DNA from: Cognatundibacterium jejuense
GTDB taxonomy: Bacteria; Pseudomonadota; Gammaproteobacteria; Burkholderiales; Burkholderiaceae_D
Direction: 5' to 3'
Length of the DNA: 64,000 bases
NCBI RefSeq assembly: GCF_014284255.1
Contig: NZ_JACOFV010000008.1
Span: 1 to 64,000, forward strand
The position numbers and the translations under genes were made by a program. The notes below the pieces were generated by a model. The model searched no databases, had not been told where the DNA came from, and saw only the letters and a list, made by a program, of their open reading frames with translations. The stretch's first letter is position 1, and every line of letters starts with the position of its first letter. Shown in pieces: positions 26,225-35,605 of this stretch.

Positions 26225-29200
26225 TTACGCCGCAGCGCGTTTGGCTGGTTTATTTAACAACGCTGCTTTTTCAGCCTGATACGCTTGCATGGCTTTTTCT
26301 TTCACATGGCCAAAACCGCGTACTTTTTCTGGCAAATTGGCGACCGCGATGGCAGTTTCCAGCGTATCGGCGTTCAGATTCGTCAGCAGTTGCTCTATGG
26401 TTGCCCGATATTCAACAATCATCGCACGCTCAGCTTTACGCTCTTCTGTATAGCCAAAAACATCCAGCTTAGAACCACGCAAGCCTTTTAACTTGGCGAG
26501 AATGCCAAATGCATGCCAGACCCAGGAACCATATTGCGCTTTGATCAGATGCCCTTGAGCATCTTTCTTCGAGAATAACGGTGGCGCGATATTGAATTTC
26601 AGGCTGAAATCCCCTTCAAACTGCTGTTTCAGCTTTTCAGTGAATTGGCCATCCGTGTACAAACGTGCGACTTCGTATTCATCCTTGTAGGCCATGAGTT
26701 TGAAGTAATACTTCGCCACTGCCGTGGTCAACTTGTTGCCCACGCCCAATGTGGCTTCCGCAGCACGCACGCGATTGACCAATGCCGTGTATTGCTCTGC
26801 ATATGTCGCGTTTTGATACGCGGTCAGATAATCCACGCGGCGTTTGATGACGCTGTCGAGGCTCTGTGGCATCTGGACAACCATTGCCTGAGCAGGAATC
26901 GCGATTTTTTCTACGCGTGCCAGATCAAAGGCAGCGCGACGACCCCACAAGAAGGCTTTTTTATTCGATTCGATCGCTACGCCATTGAGTTCAATCGCTC
27001 GTAACAACGCGGCTTCTGAGACTGGAATCGCACCTTTTTGATACGCAAAACCGAGCATGAACAAATTGGTTGCGATTGAATCACCCATCAAGGCGGTCGC
27101 AATTTTGGTTGCATTGATAAAGTCGACGTTGCCGCCGACCGATTCAGAAATTAAATGTTCGGTCGATTCCAATGGGAACTGCCAATCTGGATTTTTAGCG
27201 AACGGGCCAGTTGGTTGTTCATTCGTGTTGATCACCGCACGAGTGCGGCCAGCGCGCATCTTGGAGATCGCATCATGCGCACCGGCAGTCAATATATCGC
27301 AACCTAAAATCAGATCCGCTTCACCGGTCGCAATGCGCTGCGCACGTAATTTGTTGCCGTTATTGACGATACGGATATGCGAAGTGACCGAGCCATTTTT
27401 TTGCGACATCCCCGTCATATCAAGCACGGATGCGCCCTTGCCTTCCAGATGTGCCGCCATACCCAACAGAGCACCAACCGTAATCACGCCGGTACCACCG
27501 ATACCATTGAGCAAAATATTGTAAGAAGTCGCACAAGCTGGCAAGACGGGCTCTGGCAAGGCGCCGAAATCATCAGTTTTGGCGGTGCCAGTTTTAGATT
27601 TACGTAATTTGCCACCTTCTACCGTAACAAAACTTGGGCAGAAACCTTTGACGCAAGAATAGTCTTTGTTGCAGGAGGACTGATCAATGCTACGTTTGCG
27701 GCCGAATTCGGTTTCTACAGGCATGATGGACGTACAGTTGGACTGCACGCCACAATCGCCACACCCTTCGCACACGGCTTCATTGATGAACATGCGCTGA
27801 TTTGGGTCGGGGAATTCACCTTTTTTACGACGGCGACGTTTTTCGGCGGCGCAAGTCTGGTCGTAAATCAAGACGCTGCAGCCTGGCAATTCACGCAATT
27901 CGCGCTGTACCGCATCCATGTCTTTACGATCATGCAAAGTCAAAAATTCTGGCAAATTAGAACGATCGGAATAGCGAGATAAATCTTCGGTCACCAGCGC
28001 AATGCGCTTCACACCTTCGGCGGCCATTTGTTGCGCCATCATTGGCACGCTGATAATGCCGTCCACTGGTTGACCACCGGTCATGGCGACCGCATCGTTG
28101 TACAAAATCTTGTAGGTGATATTGACCTTAGCAGCAACTGCCGCGCGGATCGCCAGATAACCAGAATGGAAATACGTGCCATCACCCAGATTTTGGAAGA
28201 CATGCGGTAAGGTCGAGAACGCCGCCTGACCAATCCACGGTGCACCTTCGCCGCCCATATGGGTAGTGAGCTTATTAAATTCAGGATAGATCGCTGTCGC
28301 CATGACGTGGCAACCAATACCCGCCAACGCCAGACTACCTTCTGGTACTTTGGTTGAGGTATTGTGTGGGCAACCTGAGCAGTAGTAAGCGGGACGTGCC
28401 GGTGTATTGACTTGTTTGGTCAGCACCACATCTTTGGCTTCCAAAAATGCCAGACGTGCTTTGATCAGATCGCTGGTATGGAAGCGGGCAATACGTGAAG
28501 AAATCACGCGAGCAATTTGTGCGACCGAGAAATCGGCTTTAGATGTCAGCAACCATTCACCGCGTGGATGTACCCATTCGCCTTTTTCGTCAAACTTGCC
28601 AATTACGCGTGGACGTACGTCATCGCGCCAGTTGTAGAGTTGTTCTTTGAGCTGGTATTCAACCATCTGGCGCTTCTCTTCCACCACCAGAATTTCGTCT
28701 AGCCCCTGCGCAAATTCACGTACGCCATCCGGCTCTAAAGGCCATGGCATCGACACTTTGTATAGACGAATGCCGATGTCGGCGGCAAATTTTTCATCAA
28801 TCCCGAGTTCTTCTAATGCTTCCAACACATCTAAGTAAGACTTACCCGAAGCCACAATACCGAGCTTAGCGTTCGGGCTATCAATTGTGACGTGATTGAG
28901 TTTGTTCGCGCGCGCATAAGCTAATGCTGCATAGATTTTATAATCCTGCATCAGTGCTTCTTGCTTACGTGCCTGAATGCCGAGCGTGTCGAGTGACAAA
29001 CGCGTATTCAAACCGCCTTCAGGCATGACAAAATCTTCTGGAATCGTAATCTTCAGACGGAAAGGATCTGCGTCGACAGAAGAAGTGGACTCAACCGTAT
29101 CAGCCAGAGCTTTAAAGCCCACGGCGCAACCAGAGAAGCGGGACATCGCCCACGCGTGCAAACCGAGATCCAGGTATTCCTGCACATTGGCTGGGTACAA

Positions 29201-29809
29201 CATCGGGATCATGCACGCAGAAAAAATATGGTCGGACTGATGCGGTAATGTCGAAGAGTATGCACCGTGATCATCACCGGCGACTAACAAAATACCGCCG
29301 TGTTTGGCGGTACCCGCGTGATTCATGTGCTTGAACACGTCGGCACTACGATCAACACCAGGGCCTTTGCCGTACCACATCGCAAACACACCGTCGTATT
29401 TGGCTGGGCCAATCAGATCAACGGTTTGGGTACCCCAGACCGAGGTGGCGGCTAAATCTTCATTGACGCCAGGAACAAATTGCACATGGCTTTGTTCGAG
29501 TAATTTTTTGGTTTTCCACAATGTTTCATCCAGACCACCCAAGGGCGAACCGCGATAGCCGGATATAAACCCAGCTGTATTGAGACCCGCAGCAAGATCA
29601 CGTTGTCTTTGTATCATCGGCAAGCGCACTAATGCCTGAATGCCGGATAAAAAAATCGTACCGCTATTGGAGGTATATTTATCGTCGAGTTTGACGTCGT
29701 GTAGCTGAGGGGTAGTGTTTTCGGTTGCGCTGACTGGTGATGCAATGTTTTGCGCAGAGGAAGACGTGGACGTGAGTCCAGCAGACTCCAGATTGGTGTC
29801 GGATGACAT
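26225..29809 (-). CDS. Indolepyruvate ferredoxin oxidoreductase family protein (fused alpha/beta/gamma)
   Basis: A 1194-residue thiamine-diphosphate and iron-sulfur enzyme that oxidatively decarboxylates aryl or branched 2-oxo acids to acyl-CoA. The N-terminal TPP-domain part begins near residue 45 (SGIQALVRLP, GYRGSPLGGLDE); YYCSGCPHN near 480 and CEGCGDCGVQSNC near 665 are cysteine clusters for 4Fe-4S centres; the gamma-like domain follows at LNGIGGTGVITVGALLGMAA near 765. The ATG at 29809 with GGAG closely upstream is chosen over the in-frame upstream start at 29872. It follows icmF's theme of amino-acid catabolism but is transcribed separately, with a 250-base gap holding an operator for icmF. 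Confidence 0.95.
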   Translation of the reverse strand: MSSDTNLESAGLTSTSSSAQNIASPVSATENTTPQLHDVKLDDKYTSNSGTIFLSGIQALVRLPMIQRQRDLAAGLNTAGFISGYRGSPLGGLDETLWKTKKLLEQSHVQFVPGVNEDLAATSVWGTQTVDLIGPAKYDGVFAMWYGKGPGVDRSADVFKHMNHAGTAKHGGILLVAGDDHGAYSSTLPHQSDHIFSACMIPMLYPANVQEYLDLGLHAWAMSRFSGCAVGFKALADTVESTSSVDADPFRLKITIPEDFVMPEGGLNTRLSLDTLGIQARKQEALMQDYKIYAALAYARANKLNHVTIDSPNAKLGIVASGKSYLDVLEALEELGIDEKFAADIGIRLYKVSMPWPLEPDGVREFAQGLDEILVVEEKRQMVEYQLKEQLYNWRDDVRPRVIGKFDEKGEWVHPRGEWLLTSKADFSVAQIARVISSRIARFHTSDLIKARLAFLEAKDVVLTKQVNTPARPAYYCSGCPHNTSTKVPEGSLALAGIGCHVMATAIYPEFNKLTTHMGGEGAPWIGQAAFSTLPHVFQNLGDGTYFHSGYLAIRAAVAAKVNITYKILYNDAVAMTGGQPVDGIISVPMMAQQMAAEGVKRIALVTEDLSRYSDRSNLPEFLTLHDRKDMDAVQRELRELPGCSVLIYDQTCAAEKRRRRKKGEFPDPNQRMFINEAVCEGCGDCGVQSNCTSIMPVETEFGRKRSIDQSSCNKDYSCVKGFCPSFVTVEGGKLRKSKTGTAKTDDFGALPEPVLPACATSYNILLNGIGGTGVITVGALLGMAAHLEGKGASVLDMTGMSQKNGSVTSHIRIVNNGNKLRAQRIATGEADLILGCDILTAGAHDAISKMRAGRTRAVINTNEQPTGPFAKNPDWQFPLESTEHLISESVGGNVDFINATKIATALMGDSIATNLFMLGFAYQKGAIPVSEAALLRAIELNGVAIESNKKAFLWGRRAAFDLARVEKIAIPAQAMVVQMPQSLDSVIKRRVDYLTAYQNATYAEQYTALVNRVRAAEATLGVGNKLTTAVAKYYFKLMAYKDEYEVARLYTDGQFTEKLKQQFEGDFSLKFNIAPPLFSKKDAQGHLIKAQYGSWVWHAFGILAKLKGLRGSKLDVFGYTEERKAERAMIVEYRATIEQLLTNLNADTLETAIAVANLPEKVRGFGHVKEKAMQAYQAEKAALLNKPAKRAAA

Positions 29810-30295
29810 GTGTGGCTCCAAAATTTGTAATTTAGATCGCAAAGAACATGCGTTGCATCCGGTAAGACACAAGTTTGCTCGTAACCTATAGCGAGGTATC
29901 GGGTATAGGTTCTCGTTGCGTTGGCTGAGATAGCAGCCATTTTATTCGAATTCGACACAAAATTCGATAGCAAGACGCTACCTTATTGCATCCCCACTGC
30001 ATTGGCATCACATTTACCCAAATAAACTCGTCCAGGTTGCCTAGGAGATTGCGATAAGTTCATCACCATCGATGTTGGCCGAATCAAAGAGACATCAAAA
30101 GAAGCTTTCGAAATTTCGCTGCAGCGCTTCTTCGACTTCCTTTGAAATCTGCTGTGAATACAGTGTAGAGCGGGAAAGGGTTTTAGGAAAATACGGAATA
30201 AAAATAGGGGTATCAGGAAAAATGATGGGGCATGTCATTCTATGTTGTCCGTTGTGCTCAGGTGCAACTAGTCCTATGAAGAGCTAACGATGAAA
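29810..30295. promoter_or_regulatory. Upstream region of the indolepyruvate oxidoreductase with an inverted repeat
   Basis: No gene is supported in these 486 bases. AACCTATA (29883-29890) and TATAGGTT (29904-29911) form a perfect 8-bp inverted repeat with 13 bases between, 74 to 102 bases before the start codon: a candidate operator or promoter element. No good terminator for the histidine kinase gene, which runs into this region, is visible. Confidence 0.45.
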
Positions 30296-31765
30296 TCAGC
30301 CGTGCTTAGGCAATTGTATGCAAGCCAACAACCCACCACCAACTACATTGCTCAACAACAACTTGCCACCATGCGCCTGCACAATGTCACGCGCAATACT
30401 TAAGCCCAGGCCAAGGCCCGTTTGATTTTGCTGGCGGCCATGATCGAGCCTCACGTAAGGATCAAACAATCGATCTAAAGCTTCCTCAGGAACACCAGGG
30501 CCGTGATCACGGATCTGAATTTCTATTGCAAACTCTGTTTCTATCGCCGAAATTTCGACTTGCTTCCCATAATGAATCGCATTATTTAACAAGTTACCTA
30601 TCGCCCGTTTTAAGGCCAATGGTTTCGCGGACACGGAAAGACCGGATTCTTGAAACGATATTTGATGCCCGGCCAAACCAACGCCACGCACCATGCGACC
30701 AATTAATGGGTCTAAGCGTATCTCAGTCGGATTCTCGTAAATGTCGCTATCCTTCACGCATTGCAAAGCGCCTTTGACCATCATATCGAGTTCATCCAGA
30801 TCGTCATGAAACTCACTACGAATGTCATCATCATCCAATAATTCAGCACGTAATTTCAAGCGCATAATCGGGGTGCGCAAATCATGCGAAATCGAGACAA
30901 ATAAGCGTTCACGGTCTTCAATGTAGCGGGCGATGCGTTCGCGCATGGCACTGAAGGCGCGTGCGGTGTTCACAAATTCACGGCTACCGGTTTCCGGCAA
31001 TTCTGGTGCGGACTCACCATTGCCGAATGCTGATGCAGCTTCTGATAAAGCGGCCAAAGGACGGGTAATCCAGCTCACGACCAAAATCGATAATAGCAAC
31101 ACCGCAGCTAAGGATAAGGCTTGTAAAACGACGCGATCACCAGATAAAGGATCATTGCTATCCAAAAAATATGGGTTCGGCATCAAGGTCGCCAGATATA
31201 ACCAATGTCCAGGTTCCATTTCGACTTGCAACACCAATATCGGTGCCGGATTTGGCTTGGTGACCAGAATATGCTGCACCCAACGGTCAGGTACATCACC
31301 AATCCCTGCACCGTCTTCTGACAAGACCAGATCATCAGGCCAGGTAAAATTCAGCTGGGTTTTTGAAATATTCGGCAGGACTTTTTTGAGCGCCGCTGAA
31401 AATTTTTCTTTGGCGAGTGCTGTCAACGCTTGCTCAGGAATATCCTTGATGGTAATCGGTGCGCTATTTAAATTGACGTAAAAACGGGTGCCACCCATTT
31501 CACGAAATTGTTGAATGATCAGCGACCGGAAATTTGGCGGCGGGCTCATAAAAAAGCGAATCGTGCTCGCAGCACTTTGCGCTAAATGCTGCGATGACTC
31601 CGTCACTTCTATCTGCGACTCTTTGCGCATTTGCGCCGCCCAGAACGCATTGCCAACAAATTGCGTCAGCATCACCCCGGCGACCATGACGACGGACAAA
31701 CGCCCAAGCAGAGAAGAGGGCAAAATGCGCTGCGTCCATGAACGCTGGCGGATTTGATCAGACAT
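30296..31765 (-). CDS. Sensor histidine kinase (EnvZ-type)
   Basis: A 489-residue membrane kinase. The first span is at about 21-45, a periplasmic sensor domain at 46-210, the second span at 213-233, then HAMP, the phosphoacceptor His294 in SISHDLRTP, and a HATPase domain with NLLNNAIHYG, DHGPGVP and GLGLGLSIARDIV. The start at 31765 is chosen because it overlaps the response-regulator stop by eight bases (ATGTCTGA). It works with the OmpR-type regulator upstream. A sugar-binding-protein gene leads the same transcript, and the LamB/GtsABCD genes diverge from it, so it should sense carbohydrate supply, perhaps through that binding protein. This last point is inference. Confidence 0.92.
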   Translation of the reverse strand: MSDQIRQRSWTQRILPSSLLGRLSVVMVAGVMLTQFVGNAFWAAQMRKESQIEVTESSQHLAQSAASTIRFFMSPPPNFRSLIIQQFREMGGTRFYVNLNSAPITIKDIPEQALTALAKEKFSAALKKVLPNISKTQLNFTWPDDLVLSEDGAGIGDVPDRWVQHILVTKPNPAPILVLQVEMEPGHWLYLATLMPNPYFLDSNDPLSGDRVVLQALSLAAVLLLSILVVSWITRPLAALSEAASAFGNGESAPELPETGSREFVNTARAFSAMRERIARYIEDRERLFVSISHDLRTPIMRLKLRAELLDDDDIRSEFHDDLDELDMMVKGALQCVKDSDIYENPTEIRLDPLIGRMVRGVGLAGHQISFQESGLSVSAKPLALKRAIGNLLNNAIHYGKQVEISAIETEFAIEIQIRDHGPGVPEEALDRLFDPYVRLDHGRQQNQTGLGLGLSIARDIVQAHGGKLLLSNVVGGGLLACIQLPKHG

Positions 31766-32471
31766 TGGACACACTGACATCAGCAGAAAAAACGTAGCCA
31801 GCACCGCGCACCGTTTTGATAATGAATGGCTGCTTACCATCATCATTTAAACGTAGACGTAAGCGACTAATCTGCACGTCTAATGACCGATCCAGCGGAC
31901 CTGAATCACGTCCACGGGTTTCTTCGCACAAAATCCCGCGATCGAGGATATCGCCCGGGTGCTCTACAAAATATTTCAGCAACTGAAAGTCCAGTCCGGT
32001 CAATGGAACAATTTCAGATTCAGCATTGACCACCGTGCGTTCGACAGCATCCAGGGTAAATCCATTAAAGCGATAGAAGCGCGGTGGCGCATTGCTTTCG
32101 GTACCCATGCGTCGGTGGATCGCCTTGATACGCGCTAACAATTCACGCGGACTATATGGCTTGCCAATGTAATCATCAGCCCCCAATTCCAAACCAACCA
32201 CGCGATCTGTTTCGTCGGAGCTGGCGGTCAGCATAATGATGGGAATATTTGAACGTTGGCGCACGATTTTACATAAAGCAAAACCATCAGTATCAGGCAA
32301 CATCACGTCAAGTATCACCATCGACAGTTCATCAACATAACGCTGAAATTCCGCCAGAAACGATTCCCCGTTATGTGCAAGTCTGACCTCGTATTGATTC
32401 TTTTCGAGATAGGCTTTCAGTAGAGTACGGGTTTTTTGGTCGTCATCGACGATAAGTATCTTGCGTGTCAT
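31758..32471 (-). CDS. OmpR-family response regulator
   Basis: A 238-residue regulator, with a receiver domain (acidic Asp9-11, phosphoacceptor Asp55 in VILDVMLPD, Lys104 in GADDYIGKP) and a C-terminal winged-helix DNA-binding domain (about 140-233, GLDFQLLKYFVEHP and RTVRGAGYVF-like ends). The start MTRKILIVDD at 32471 is the family start; the longer frame to 32585 overlaps the binding-protein gene and is rejected. It sits 10 bases after that gene and overlaps the kinase gene. The GTAA-containing direct repeats between this operon and the porin gene are its likely targets, making it the GltR-like regulator of glucose uptake. Confidence 0.94.
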   Translation of the reverse strand: MTRKILIVDDDQKTRTLLKAYLEKNQYEVRLAHNGESFLAEFQRYVDELSMVILDVMLPDTDGFALCKIVRQRSNIPIIMLTASSDETDRVVGLELGADDYIGKPYSPRELLARIKAIHRRMGTESNAPPRFYRFNGFTLDAVERTVVNAESEIVPLTGLDFQLLKYFVEHPGDILDRGILCEETRGRDSGPLDRSLDVQISRLRLRLNDDGKQPFIIKTVRGAGYVFSADVSVSNV

Positions 32472-32481
32472 ATCCAGATTT

Positions 32482-33804
32482 TCATTTTGGTAGAGTACGG
32501 GAAATCGCTGCCAGCCGTTTTTGTGTATCACTGACAGACAAGCTGTCGTTCGAGAAGAAACGCATGATTTCCGCGATGATGGCATCTTTTGATATTTCGT
32601 CGGTCGCCATGCGGTGTGCCAGACTAGGTACTTGTACTGCGCTACCGCGCGAAAATATCTTCCATGAAGTTTGCGAGCAGCTATCCATTTTGTTCAGTTC
32701 GGGATTGCGTAATACCGGGATCGAACCCTTGATCTGATTGTATTCAGTTTGCACCACTGGTGAAACTGCAATCTGGGCGATTTTTTCCTGAGCACTGCGA
32801 GCTGCCGCGCCCTTATCTAACATGACCAGCGTATCAATATCGTATAAGTGGTAATTCGCAGTATTGGGTACGGCGGCACATGAAAACCCAATGTCGGTGG
32901 CGATACCCCAGGAGTTCAGTTCACCTTTCGCCCAATCCCCCATCACCAGCATCGCCGCATCGCCATCGGCCAACATACGAGTGGTAGCAATCCATGTGCG
33001 TTCAGTTAAGGGAGCAGGCATATATTTTTTCAGACTTCGCAAACGACTCAAGGCACGACCAAAGCGCGGATCAACAAAGGCTTGCGAGCTTTTCTTCACA
33101 AAGGCGTCGCGATAAAAGTTAGCGTCGGATTCTGACAAAACCAGGGTTTCAAATAAAGTAGCAAGCTGCCACGGCTCAGAACTTTGCGCCAGCGGCGTAA
33201 TACCCGCTTGTTGCAGCTTCTTGGCAAGCGCATCAAATTCATCCCAGTTCGACGGCGGACTGAGATCGAATTTGGCGAAAATTTTACGGTTGTAAAACAA
33301 GGTATTAATGCGATGAATTCCTAGCGGCACAGCAACCGGGTGGCCTTTTGGCTGTATCAGACGCCACACTGTTGGAAACAGTGACTTTTCCCATTTTCCA
33401 CTACTGGCGACAGGATCTAATTCCTGCAATAAACCAAGATCCGCCCATTCAGAAATGATTACGCCATTGAGTTGTGCCACTTCCGGCGCGTCACCGGCCA
33501 GCATGCGGCTTTTCAAAACGATGCCAGCACCTATCCCTGATCCACTGGGAATCACAGCATTTTTCCAAACGATATTTTCTTGTGCCATACGCCCGGACAA
33601 ACTTGCAATCGCTTTTTCTTCACTGGTGGATGTCCACCAATGCAGCACCTGCACGGTCTGAGCTTGCGCATTTGCCATCAATAGAAGAGTAGCGAGCAAA
33701 AATAGTCCCGTATAAACGAGATAGACGAGATATTTTTGTGTGTCTGGCTGTGCTTCATCGGCAAATTCCGCATAGGGCAAGAATATTTTTTTTTCTTTTT
33801 GCAC
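32482..33804 (-). CDS. Sugar-binding protein paralogue encoded with the two-component system
   Basis: A 440-residue family 1 solute-binding protein, clearly paralogous to the GtsA-like protein at 35606: both share VLHxWTS after the signal region, GxWxxSL, HRxN, PWQxATxFE and MGDWAKGE. It starts with GTG, preceded by AGGAAGGA, and has about 28 polar residues before a hydrophobic segment at 29-48 ending NAQAQ; it may be exported or stay membrane-anchored. It is the first gene of the regulator/kinase transcript and has no permease of its own on that strand. The likely role is ligand presentation to the histidine kinase, while a second transport receptor remains possible. Confidence 0.88.
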   Translation of the reverse strand: MQKEKKIFLPYAEFADEAQPDTQKYLVYLVYTGLFLLATLLLMANAQAQTVQVLHWWTSTSEEKAIASLSGRMAQENIVWKNAVIPSGSGIGAGIVLKSRMLAGDAPEVAQLNGVIISEWADLGLLQELDPVASSGKWEKSLFPTVWRLIQPKGHPVAVPLGIHRINTLFYNRKIFAKFDLSPPSNWDEFDALAKKLQQAGITPLAQSSEPWQLATLFETLVLSESDANFYRDAFVKKSSQAFVDPRFGRALSRLRSLKKYMPAPLTERTWIATTRMLADGDAAMLVMGDWAKGELNSWGIATDIGFSCAAVPNTANYHLYDIDTLVMLDKGAAARSAQEKIAQIAVSPVVQTEYNQIKGSIPVLRNPELNKMDSCSQTSWKIFSRGSAVQVPSLAHRMATDEISKDAIIAEIMRFFSNDSLSVSDTQKRLAAISRTLPK

Positions 33805-33890
33805 CTGAGGGGTCCTTCCTTGTCTCGGCGAACACTATAGCCCAACTGAAGACCAAAGTGGCATTACCACCGTAATGAACGCTAGCTATT

Positions 33891-34016
33891 TGTAAAGAAA
33901 CGTAAGTTTTTATGAGTTTTTATGATTCTACTCACAATAGCCTGATTTCACTTGCACCTCTGTGAAAGTCCATTTGATTTAAAAATTTTCGCAGGACTTA
34001 TGTAAGGAAACGTAAG
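33891..34016. promoter_or_regulatory. Two GTAA-type direct-repeat sites in the divergent region (response-regulator targets)
   Basis: TGTAAAGAAACGTAAG at 33891-33906 and TGTAAGGAAACGTAAG at 34001-34016 differ at one position. Each holds two GTAA(A/G) half-sites about one helical turn apart, the arrangement bound by OmpR-family dimers. They lie in the 425-base region between the binding-protein/two-component operon (leftward) and the porin-gts operon (rightward), 110 bases apart. A CATTAC-CACC-GTAATG palindrome (33862-33877) lies nearer the binding-protein gene. Confidence 0.65.
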
Positions 34017-34229
34017 GCCGTCAAAAAATAAAAAAATACAAAATCCTTATAAATCAATACCTTAACATTCAAGCCTCATCGTCAGCCCGTGATGTTGAAA
34101 TCACATTCATAGCGGTGTTACTGTCCGATCGCTGTCAAACGACATGCAATAAAAAAACAAGCTCAAAGCAAGAAATAAAAAAGCACAGACTTTGTTGAGC
34201 ATTGTTCACTCAACTATCACGGAGACAAA

Positions 34230-35483
34230 ATGACTCGTACTACACTCAAAGCATTGCCTTTGGCGCTGGCACTCGCGCTCACTTCCGGACTGACTTACGC
34301 TGATGCTGGCCATGATGAAGATGGTTTTCATGGCTATTTGCGTGATGGCGCAGGCACTCGTTCTTCCGGTGGTCCACAAAGCTGTTTTGGTCTTGGCGGC
34401 AATACTATGAAATACCGTCTCGGTAACGAATGTGATGCGTATTTCGAAGGCGGCTACACTTCCACGCTGGCAAAAGCAGTTGATGGCGTCACATTCACAG
34501 GTACCTTATGGGCCAATGCCTGGAGCCCAAGTTCTGACTTTGGTAATGCTTCGCTGAAAATCGCTAAAGCTTACGTTGAAGCTAAAAACGTTGATTTCTT
34601 AAATGGCGGCGTAGCCTGGATAGGTAAGCGTTACTACTACCGCCCAGATATTCATATGCTGGATTTGCAATTCGTGAATCTGAATGGTACTGGCGGTGGT
34701 TTAGACGGCATCCAGGCTGGCCCGGGTAAATTCAGCTACGCCATCTTCAAAGACAACGATACCAACAATATTGACCCAACTACAGGTTTGGTCACCAACA
34801 CCTCTGCCGCTATTCGTCAAAACTTTATCTACGAAGGTCTGCCAGTTAATGAAGGCGGCAAAGTCGATGCAGTGTTGACCGCGATTAAATCCCAGGGAAC
34901 CAATACCCATAGCGGCTGGCAGTTAAGTGTGATGCATAAACAAGATGTCTGGGGTGGTGGTAATACGTTGGGCATCCAATACGGCGTAGGCCCTGGCACA
35001 GGCATTGGTGTCGGCAATGACCGTATGGGTTCCTCAGGTAGTACCTTGCTGGGTTCTGATGTTACCCGTACCCGTATTTTTGACGATTTGGTGGTTCAAC
35101 CTACTAAACAATTCAGTGCTGAGTTTGTGGCTTTGATGCAAAGAGATAAATCTAATGCCGGCTCCACAACATGGACCAGTCTGGGTGTACGCCCTGTCTA
35201 CGCCATCATGCCGCATCTGAAATTGCAATTGGAACTGGGTACTGACCGTGTGACGTCCGCAACAGGCGGCCCTGATGCCCGCCTGACCAAACTGACTTTT
35301 GCTCCAGCAATCTCTATGGGCGAAAGCTACTGGTCACGCCCTGAACTGCGTTTCTTTGTCAGTTACGGCAAATGGAATAACGCGGCAACTGCCGCCGTCA
35401 ACGCCAGCAATAACTCCGGCCCAGTCTACAACAACGGTACCAGCGGCACCTCTGCTGGCGTTCAAGTCGAGGCATGGTGGTAA
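34230..35483 (+). CDS. LamB-like carbohydrate-selective outer-membrane porin
   Basis: A 417-residue outer-membrane beta-barrel protein. A signal peptide (residues 1-25, ending TYADA) is followed by FHGYLRDGAGTRSSGGPQSCF and KYRLGNECDAYFE, the start typical of LamB/maltoporins, including the cysteine pair. The C-terminus ends in aromatic VEAWW, as in exported barrels. It should pass glucose or related sugars to the GtsA-like binding protein encoded next (122-base gap). Upstream GTAA direct repeats suggest control by the neighbouring response regulator. Whether it prefers mono- or oligosaccharides cannot be told. Confidence 0.92.
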   Translation: MTRTTLKALPLALALALTSGLTYADAGHDEDGFHGYLRDGAGTRSSGGPQSCFGLGGNTMKYRLGNECDAYFEGGYTSTLAKAVDGVTFTGTLWANAWSPSSDFGNASLKIAKAYVEAKNVDFLNGGVAWIGKRYYYRPDIHMLDLQFVNLNGTGGGLDGIQAGPGKFSYAIFKDNDTNNIDPTTGLVTNTSAAIRQNFIYEGLPVNEGGKVDAVLTAIKSQGTNTHSGWQLSVMHKQDVWGGGNTLGIQYGVGPGTGIGVGNDRMGSSGSTLLGSDVTRTRIFDDLVVQPTKQFSAEFVALMQRDKSNAGSTTWTSLGVRPVYAIMPHLKLQLELGTDRVTSATGGPDARLTKLTFAPAISMGESYWSRPELRFFVSYGKWNNAATAAVNASNNSGPVYNNGTSGTSAGVQVEAWW

Positions 35484-35486
35484 TAC

Positions 35487-35540
35487 ACCTGAAAAATTCT
35501 GCGAGCACACTAGCTAAGTTGCCAGGTGCTCGATTCAGGT
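35487..35540 (+). other. Compound hairpin between porin and binding-protein genes
   Basis: ACCTGAA (35487-35493) with TTCAGGT (35534-35540) encloses CGAGCAC (35502-35508) with GTGCTCG (35526-35532). There is no T-run. It could partly end transcription or protect the mRNA 3' end, so that porin and ABC-transporter levels differ. Confidence 0.5.
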
Positions 35541-35605
35541 AGTTATTCAATGATGTAGTCAATAATCAGTCCATATTCAGTCAATAAAACAAGACGGAGA
35601 CTCAA

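Noticed and set aside
30072-30287. 71-codon plus-strand frame downstream of the histidine kinase
   Set aside because: No ribosome site or recognisable sequence.
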